DNA from: Sarcophilus harrisii | Taxonomy: Eukaryota; Chordata; Mammalia; Dasyuromorphia; Dasyuridae | Direction: 5' to 3' | DNA length: 64,000 nt | Assembly (NCBI RefSeq): GCF_902635505.1 | Contig: NC_045432.1 | Span: 7,127,275 to 7,191,274 of the forward strand | Translations under genes and position numbers: made by a program | The notes under the pieces: generated by a model | The model's database searches: none | What the model was told of the DNA's origin: nothing | Seen by the model: the letters and a program-made list of their open reading frames with translations, nothing else | Part shown: piece after piece, positions 57,628-64,000 of the stretch | Numbering within the stretch: the stretch's first letter is position 1 | Layout of the letters: each line of letters opens with the position of its first letter

Positions 57628-59087
57628 ATGGAAACTAATATGGCAGAAACTAGGCATTGATCCATACTTAACGCCGTACACCAGGAGAAAATGGAGTCAA
57701 ATGGGTTCATGACCCTAGGCATGTAAAGAATGAAATTATTAATAAATTAGAAGAACATGGGATAGTTTACCCTTTCAGACCTGTATGGGAAGGTTTTATG
57801 GCCAAAGCAGGGCAGAGATCGTACTGATCACAAAATAGAAAATTTCGATTATACTAACGAAGCACAAGAAAGTTTTTGTACCAAACAAAACTAATGCAGA
57901 CAAGATTAGAGGAAGCAATAAACTGGGGAAAATACACAAAGTCAAAGGTTCTGATAAAGGCCTCATTTCCAAAACATATAGAAATTAACTCTAATTTATA
58001 AAATCAAGCCATTCTCAATTGAAAAATGGTCAAAGGATATGAACAGACAATTCTCAGATGAAGAAATTGAAACTATTTCTAGTCATATGGTCTCCAAGTC
58101 ATTATTAATCAGAGAAATACAAATTAAGACAACTCTAAGATACCACTACACCTGTCAGATTGGCTAAGATGACAGGAAAAATGATGATTGTTGGAGGGAT
58201 GTGGGAAAACTGGGACATTGATTCATTGTTGGTGGGTTGTGAACGAATCAACCATTTGGAGTAGTTTGGAACTATGCTCAAAAAGTTATCAAACTGTGCA
58301 TACCCTTTGATCCAGCAGTGTTACTACTGGGCTTATATCCCAAAAAGAGATTATAAAGAAGGACACATGTGCACGAATGTTTGTGGCAGCCTTGCAGCAG
58401 TATTTCAAAACTGGAAACTAGGAATGGATGTGTCCATCGGTTGGAGGCTGATGGGTGTGGTATATGAATATTATGGAATATTACTGTTCTGTGAAATGAC
58501 CAACAGGATGATTTCCAGAAGGCCTGGAGAGACTGACACAGGAACTGATGCTGAGTGGGAAATGAGCAGGACCAGGAGATCTGTATACTTCAACAACAAT
58601 ACTGAATGATGACCAGTCTGATAGGTCAAGGGCCATCACAGCTTACAACAGATCAACCCGATGTTTCTAATGGAGCAGTAATGAACTGAACTAGCGATGC
58701 CAGAAAAAGAACTCTGGGAGATGACTAAAACCATTACATTGAATTCCCAATCCCTATATTCATGCACACCTGCATCTTTGATTTCCTTCCACATATTCAA
58801 TTGGCCACAACTAATTCAGGTCTGATTCTTTTTTGTACGCAACAAAATAATGTTTTGGTCATGTGTACTTATTGTGTATCTAAGTTATATTTTAATATAT
58901 TTAATATCTACTGGTCATCCTGCCATCTAGGGAGGGTGGGGGGTAAGAGGTGAAAAATTGGAACAAGAAGGTTTGGCAATTGTTAATGCTGTAAATTACC
59001 CATGTATATATCCTGTAATAAATTAAAGGCTATCAAATAAAAAAAAAAAAAGAAAAAATAAAAGCTTTTTAAAAAACCAAAAAAAAA
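57628..59087 (+). mobile_element. 5'-truncated L1 with A-rich tail inside beta-2
   Basis: It starts in late ORF2 (GGAAACTAATATGGCAGAAA) and runs through the C-terminal part and 3' UTR to TAATAAATTAAAGGCTATC and a long A-rich tail. The left flank AGAAGGCAAGGGCA and the right flank AGAGGCGAGGGCA form an imperfect target duplication. The uninterrupted equivalent in beta-1 (53.99 kb) reads AGAAGGCAAGGGCAGGGGCC. This fixes both ends and shows the insertion came after, or in only one of, the duplicates. Frameshifts and stops are frequent. Confidence 0.88.
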
Positions 59088-59608
59088 GAGGCGAGGGCAG
59101 GGGCTGGGGCCCCAGCAGAGGGAGGGCCCATTTGCCCCGAAGACAGAAACCGGCCGGTGTGGGCATGGCCGCTGTGAGACCAGCCCCTGCCTGTGGGGAA
59201 GAGGCCTTCCACAGGGAGCCTGCCCCGGACCCCTTGGCCCTGCTTGGGGACAGCTGCCTTTGTGGGAACAGGAGGAGCTGTGGGGGTTTGGGGAGCCAGA
59301 CCCCCACTGAAAGGCTCAGCCTGCCCTGCTTCCCACCTGGGGCTGTCTCCAGGTTACCCCGGGCTCCTCCCTAAACAAAGGAGGTTCTGGAACTGCAGGG
59401 GTGGCTGGGCCCAGTTGTGGATGTGGCCCCGGCCTGTCTGCCCACCCCCAGGCCTGCTGCTGGTAGATGACCCCTGGTGTTAGGGCCCCAGGGGGCAGAA
59501 CTTCCAGCATGGCTGGTCACCACAGACAGTGGGCCTGAGAGGTGCTGCCAGCTGGTGGGAGTAGGACATGGGTGGAGGGGCCTCCAGCCCATGGTTGGAA
59601 CAGCCAGA

Positions 59609-59632
59609 CATGGACATGGACATGGACATGGA
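59609..59632 (+). repeat. (ATGGAC)4 hexamer repeat in beta-2 exon A
   Basis: Four tandem hexamers encode Met-Asp repeats in the frame shared with beta-1. Beta-1 has no such repeat at this place (PVIVRPD), so it arose after duplication. Confidence 0.85.
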
Positions 59633-61429
59633 CAGGCCCGATGAGGAAGGACCCCTGAGACGTAACAACATACAGGTGAGCAGCCCTGCCTGTGGGCCAG
59701 GCCCCTTGCCGGTGCTCCCCGCACCCACACTCGGGACCCCTCCCCAGCACAGGGGGCTTGGGCCCGGGAGGACCCCTTTAGACAGCTGGGGAACACCGGG
59801 GCTGTAGCAGGGACCCAGGGCCTGCCCAGGCGCAGGAGGGAGAGTCTGGGCCTCCCCGACCCTGCCCTGCCCGGTGCGGGCAGACCACCTTTCCCGGGGG
59901 CACTGTCAGAAGCAGGGGACAGGCGCTGTGTGTGTGTACTTTCAGGCCTTGTTAATCGGGAATTGGGTACATTTTGAGGGGCCAGGACGCCTGGGCCCCC
60001 AAGCAGATGGAGAAATCAGCCCCTGCCCTTTAGAGCTCGAAGAGCCGTTACCATGGCCATCCCACACAGCATTTGGGGTTACGTGGCGGGAGGCGGGCGC
60101 CACCTCACAATTCCCCTGTGAGGCGGGCGGAAGGAGGGTTGCCGGAGACCCGGTTCGCCGCAAGGCGGGCAGGGTGCGACCCCAGAACCTGCCACGTCCC
60201 CTCACCTGTGTGGCTATGTTGAGGCTTTTCCAACTGACTCCTGGCCAGGTTCCTCAGCGCAGAGCCGATGGAAGACCCGGACCTCAGCCACCTCCCGGGG
60301 CCCGGCCCAGAATGCCCCAGTTTCAGGCAGAGAGCATCCGTAGCAACCATCCCTGCGGGACATCAAGTAGGGGGAGCCATGCCCCAGTGTTGCATCCTCG
60401 GGTGGTCCCGGCCATCCCCGACTTGCTGGCGACAGCCTTGGCCGCAGGGGGGGAAGGGATCCCTGGAGCTAGGCCTGGGGCTCTGGGCTATGCCCATTGG
60501 CCCCAGGCGTACTTAGAGAACCAGCATGCAGCCTTGTTCGGGGCTGGAGATGGGAGGATGAGAGTGAGCGTGCCGGGGAGGCGCAGTCCATTCTTTCCTG
60601 ACCCTCATCGAGGACGGCAGGCCGGGCCCCACATGCGAAGACACCGAAGATCCCGCGCCCTCCCCGAGCTGCTCCTGGCCACGCTCGCCAGGACCGAAGG
60701 TGAATTCTCCGGAGCAGGCTCCCAGGCCCTGGCCCAGGCCCCCCAAGCCTCCCAGGCAGCGGCCGAATCCAACAGCGGCGACAGAGCTGGCCCTGCCCCC
60801 TGGCCCCCCAGACCCCAAGACCCCGCCGAAGGCCTTCCACAACCGGCCGGAAGAGGCGAAGCCCGAGCTCTGGGCGCCTGGAGCCCCCCGAGGAACATGT
60901 AACAAGGCTTTGAAAGAACTGGAGCCCGCCCCCCCCCCCGCCCTCACTCCCGTCCTTCCTGCCTCCCTCCTCCCCCTCCCTCCCCTCGAGCCCTTCTATC
61001 TGCCCCCCCCTCTCTGCCTAAAGGCTCTCACCAGCAGCCTCCTCACGGGACATAGGAGAAAGGAAGGAGGTCCTCAGGGCCTTCCCGGACCCCTTGCTGT
61101 GCCCTCCCTACCGCGGATTTATTCTTTGAAAGTTTCCTTATGTTACTCAACGTTTGGTCTGAAGCTACGAGAGCTCTCATGAGTGCAAGAAGAAAAATAA
61201 ACACCTTCTCTATTGAGCCTGCCTTTGTCCTTTGCTCTCTTGCCTCCTCCCAAGCCCCTTTCAGGGGCCCCTCCCGTGCCCTGGCCCGGCCCACCACCAA
61301 TGCCTTCCCTGGGCTCCCGGTCTGTCCCGCTGCTTCCCCGGCAGCTTCCCCCCCTTCCGGTCCGTCCTGAGTGCCTTGAGGAGACCCCCAGACTACAGGG
61401 CAGCTCTCCCTTGAGAGGAACTGGGGAGG

Positions 61430-61835
61430 CTGAGAGCAAGGGACTCAGTGGGAGGAAGCCCCGCTCTAGACTCCCTGCCCCTGCTTCCTTTAAACAGAGA
61501 TGGGGGGAATCCCCTGGAGTGTGCAACCTTTTTATGTGGCTAATCCAAGGGCTCGCGGGGAGAGGGAAGCCCCAGTCTAAATTGTGTGCCCTCAGCTTCC
61601 TCCTTCATAGAGACCCGGGGAGACCCTTGGAGTGTAGAACTTGGGGATGTGGCAGGGACAAGGGCTGATTTTGGGTGGGAAGCCCTGTTCCAGACACACT
61701 TTTCCCAGCTTCCTCCTTCACAGAGGTGGTGAATGATGGGATGTGGCAGGGAGGGCTGTGAAGTCCAGTCTAGACTTAGTATCTTCAGATTCCTCCTTCA
61801 CAGAGATGGGGGGAGCCCCCTGGGGTTCTGGGGAC
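61430..61835 (+). repeat. 112-bp minisatellite, block D
   Basis: About three and a half units in the standard orientation (GGAGTGTGCAACC, GTGGGAAGCCCTGTTCCAGA, CTTCCTCCTTCACAG). It lies between the beta-2 3' end and alpha copy 3, matching the order minisatellite-alpha at 46.4 kb. Confidence 0.88.
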
Positions 61836-61849
61836 TGGGAGGGAAGGCT

Positions 61850-63080
61850 AACATGGGGTCTCAGCTAAGTGTATGTCCCAAGGCCCTCTGAGTTGAGCCT
61901 AGAAGAAGAAGCAGGAGGGAGACGGGGCGGGGGCTCCCTGGCTCATCACACCCCCAGACAATAATAGGCCTTGCCAGTGGGCTCCAAGGCACAGTGAGGG
62001 GCTGAGGCTCCCCCTGCCCTTTCTGGCTGCCTGAGACTGCAGTTTCCAACAGCCTCAGGAGACTTACTCGGGCCACTCCCCCAAGTGAGAGGAGTTGAGA
62101 AGACTGGGGGCAAGATAGGAGCCCAAGTCCATTGTCCCAAGAGTTGCCCTGGAGCAGTGTCTGAACCCGAGGAGATGGGAGGGCCCCAGAGGGCCGGTGG
62201 CAGGTGGAGGACACGGGAAAAAGGAGGAGGGGTTAGGGCACTCTAACCCAGGCCAGGCTTCCTGGGGAGTGCAGAGGGGGGGCCAGACAACTCTGTCATC
62301 CTGGCTGGTAAAGCAGGGACCCCCGGCCAGCCCACCCCAGACCCCCAGCAGGCCCACGGGAGATATTCTGCCCCCTGACCCTTAGGAGGGTGTGGGCCAA
62401 AGGGGCAAGACATCTCTCCACCCCCTCCACTTCAGTGCCTTGTCAGTTAGGGCCAAAGCAAGCTGGACTTAGGGCTGGAGGAGGTCAGAGAGTCTGCTGT
62501 GATCAAACCCCTTCCTGTTGTGTGTGTGTGTGTGGGGGGAACTGAGGCCCCTGCAGGATCAGGTAGTGGTGTCTCCCCGCGAGGCTGTGGGGGAGTCACA
62601 CAGGTCGGGAGGCATGGAAGGGCCGCTCTGGTGAGTTTGTCTGGGCCCGGGCCGGGCGGGCTGCGTGGGCAGAGGCGGACCACCCCTTGCCCCGGGAGGG
62701 AAGCCCCTCTCCCATCTCTGGGCGGCCTTGGCTTCTCCCCTCCCCCAGGGCCCAGGCTCTCTGTGGGGAGGGGGGGTCTGGCCCCTGGGACCCCGAGAGC
62801 CAAGGGGCAGAAACGGCCCGAGCCTCCCCCAGATGCCCTGGCGGGGGCCCCTGCTCTTTGCCCCCAGGAGGCCTCCGGTGCGGATTGTGCAGCAAGATCC
62901 CCCGTGGCAGCTCCAGAGGAGCGTCAGCACAGATCTCCGCAGAGACCAACTGCCGTTCTCATCCCCAGGTACCCGGGAGGGGGCGGGCGGGCGCCCCCTC
63001 CCAGAAGCCCTGCTCAGACCCCTGTTGAAAGCCCGCCTCACGCGCCCGCCTCACGTGCCCCCCCCTCGGCCATGGCTGTT
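61850..63080 (+). other. alpha block, copy 3 (segmental duplicate)
   Basis: Matches alpha copy 2 along its length (GGGGCAAGATAGGAGC, TGTCTGAACCCG, AAAGCAAGCTGGACTT, then GTGAGTTTGTCTGGGC). It matches the inverted copy 1 more closely in its right half, including the whole exon 2 candidate. It ends against a CA-rich tract. Confidence 0.8.
62868..62968 (+). CDS. alpha exon 2 candidate (copy 3)
   Basis: A 101-nt segment bounded by CTTTGCCCCCAG and ATCCCCAG/GTACCC, nearly identical to copy 1 and with the same length. All frames are open; the frame set by alpha exon 1 of copy 1 reads RPPVRIVQQDPPWQLQRS. The upstream exon in this copy has lost its acceptor, so the reading frame here cannot be tied to a start. 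Confidence 0.35.
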
Positions 63081-63990
63081 TCCCCACACACACACACACA
63101 CACTCATACCCACCCACAAAAATACACAAATGCCACACAAACACCACTCATGCACGCACAAATACTATACCTTATAAATGCACCCAAATACACACTTACA
63201 CAACACGCAAAACAACCATGCCATGGAAAGACACATATCACACATACAGTCACATGACCAAGATACACATACTTCTTGATTACCACGAAGCAGATCCATA
63301 CACTCCCCGAAATGCACCCCACCACAATAAAACCCCCTGGAAACTTTATAAATACACAAAATGATTCCCCCACCTGCACCCCCCAAAGCCCACATCCATC
63401 AGATGCAATAAAACACCACAAGAAAATCAGGCACCCAGAGAAACATGTTTGTTTATATAAAGGCAAACACTTATATATAAACATGTGTAAACAGCAAACC
63501 CCCATCCCCATAGGAATACATGCATATCATGCACACTACACACTTACGTATTCCACAAGCACCCACATACATAAAAAATCACATAACACAAACTGTACAA
63601 ATCCACAAAACAAACCCCATTCACATACAAACACAAAACACAAACAATACCCCCACACACACATACACAACACACAACCCAAGCACACCAAAGAAATATG
63701 GCCATTGGGCAGCTAAGTGGGGCAGTAGATAGGGCACCAGCCCTGAAATCAGGAGGACCCGAGTTCAAATCTGGGGGTGTGACCCTAGGCATCACACACA
63801 AACAAGCCCATATACTAATACAGACAACACAAAAACGGCCTCTAAAAACACACAAAACATCAAACTATACACAAACCCCCAAAACACTATACACAATAAA
63901 TATAACAAAAACACACGAAAGAAACAAATAAAAAAAGAACACACACATATACAATGCAATCAAAAACACACAGTAGATCACAGAAATACA
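63080..63990. repeat. CA-rich degenerate microsatellite tract
   Basis: It starts with a clean (CA)n after CCATGGCTGTTTCCC, then becomes interrupted CA-rich sequence to the end of the window. A SINE lies within it. It is the counterpart of 47.5-48.67 kb and, reversed, 28.4-28.9 kb. Open frames of His/Thr/Asn/Pro-rich peptides are compositional. Confidence 0.85.
63706..63800 (+). mobile_element. marsupial SINE (WALLSI/SINE1-type), internally deleted
   Basis: The head GGGCAGCTAAGTGGGGCAGT, then GATAGGGCACCAGCCCTGAA, TCAGGAGGACCCGAGTTCAA and ATCTGG follow the marsupial SINE consensus almost exactly, including the B-box-like GAGTTCAAAT. The middle is missing, and the sequence jumps to GTGTGACCCTAGGCA, the later part of the element. 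It is clear evidence of a marsupial source and looks fairly young. Confidence 0.88.
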
Positions 63991-64000
63991 CCCAACAGAG

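Larger units (their letters stand above)
57500..61250 (+). pseudogene. beta-2, second copy of the beta block, split by an L1
   Basis: Colinear with 53.87-56.25 kb apart from the L1 at 57.63-59.09 kb. Kept landmarks are the exon A donor (AACATACAG/GTGAGC, 59,675), the exon B acceptor (60,248), the GAGDGRMR motif (near 60.54-60.57 kb) and AATAAA at 61,196. An ATG at 59,568 in good context begins MGGGASSPWLEQP. A run of four ATGGAC hexamers then encodes repeated Met-Asp. The donor after exon B is changed, the exon B-C region is one open frame, and the exon D acceptor reads ATCGAG in place of CTCAG. The beta-1-like frame is therefore not kept into the last exon. A frame of 160 codons (60,700-61,182) covers the terminal exon. 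Probably decaying, or spliced differently. Confidence 0.5.

Noticed and set aside
57090-57722. A 210-codon minus-strand frame
   Set aside because: Its beginning lies in antisense L1 sequence and the rest in GC-rich spacer with long frames on both strands.
59874-60902. A single 342-codon frame over beta-2
   Set aside because: It runs through the place of the A-B intron and switches away from the beta-1 frame in the last part. Only the exon B and C portions are supported by the other copy, so the full frame is not called a protein.

Overview
The window reads as marsupial (metatherian) genomic DNA. Four signs point there: a SINE at 63.7 kb with the typical marsupial tRNA-like head; the 3' end of an L1 family abundant in marsupials, present several times on both strands; a short hAT element with the ends of OposCharlie1 (OC1) at 45.9 kb, flanked by a perfect 8-bp target duplication; and a second MIR/MAR1-type SINE pair at 35.5-35.9 kb. 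No species can be fixed from the sequence alone. I recognise no named protein-coding gene.

Layout. 1-27.0 kb is one tandem array of about 26-30-bp monomers. It is crisp at 13.8-19.7 kb and degraded elsewhere into purine-rich or homopolymer-rich sequence that may partly be assembly consensus error. 27.0-29.77 kb is a GC-rich block whose parts lie in reverse orientation to the same parts at 40.6-63 kb. A 100-N gap (29,768-29,867) is followed by 10.7 kb of AT-rich DNA (29.9-40.5 kb) made of old L1 pieces, SINEs and unrecognised sequence. From 40.57 kb to the end lies a GC-rich, segmentally duplicated locus. It holds a 112-bp minisatellite in several blocks, a repeated exon-like block here called alpha (three copies), CA-rich tracts after each alpha, a 25-bp array (50.7-53.4 kb), and a second gene-like block here called beta (two copies plus a third inverted 3' end).

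Genes. Two candidate spliced genes come out of the sequence. The first, at 48.93-49.69 kb, has three short exons with AG/GT borders and matching phases from an ATG in good context to a stop, giving a predicted 75 residues. The second, beta-1, at 54.4-56.2 kb, has four exon candidates with matching phases, ending in an open frame of 169 codons and a double AATAAA signal. Its exon borders and several short motifs recur in beta-2 (59.5-61.2 kb). Beta-2 lies in a duplicate split by a 5'-truncated L1. I do not recognise either predicted protein. These may be lineage-specific genes or non-coding transcripts with chance open frames.

How it fits together. The repeated order exon-0 block, alpha, CA-rich tract, beta, minisatellite suggests one ancestral transcription unit that was duplicated in tandem and once inverted. 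Minisatellites expanded in its introns and flanks, and mobile elements landed in it later. The deep repetition, the gap and the uneven sequence quality mean that assembly error must be kept in mind for every structural claim.
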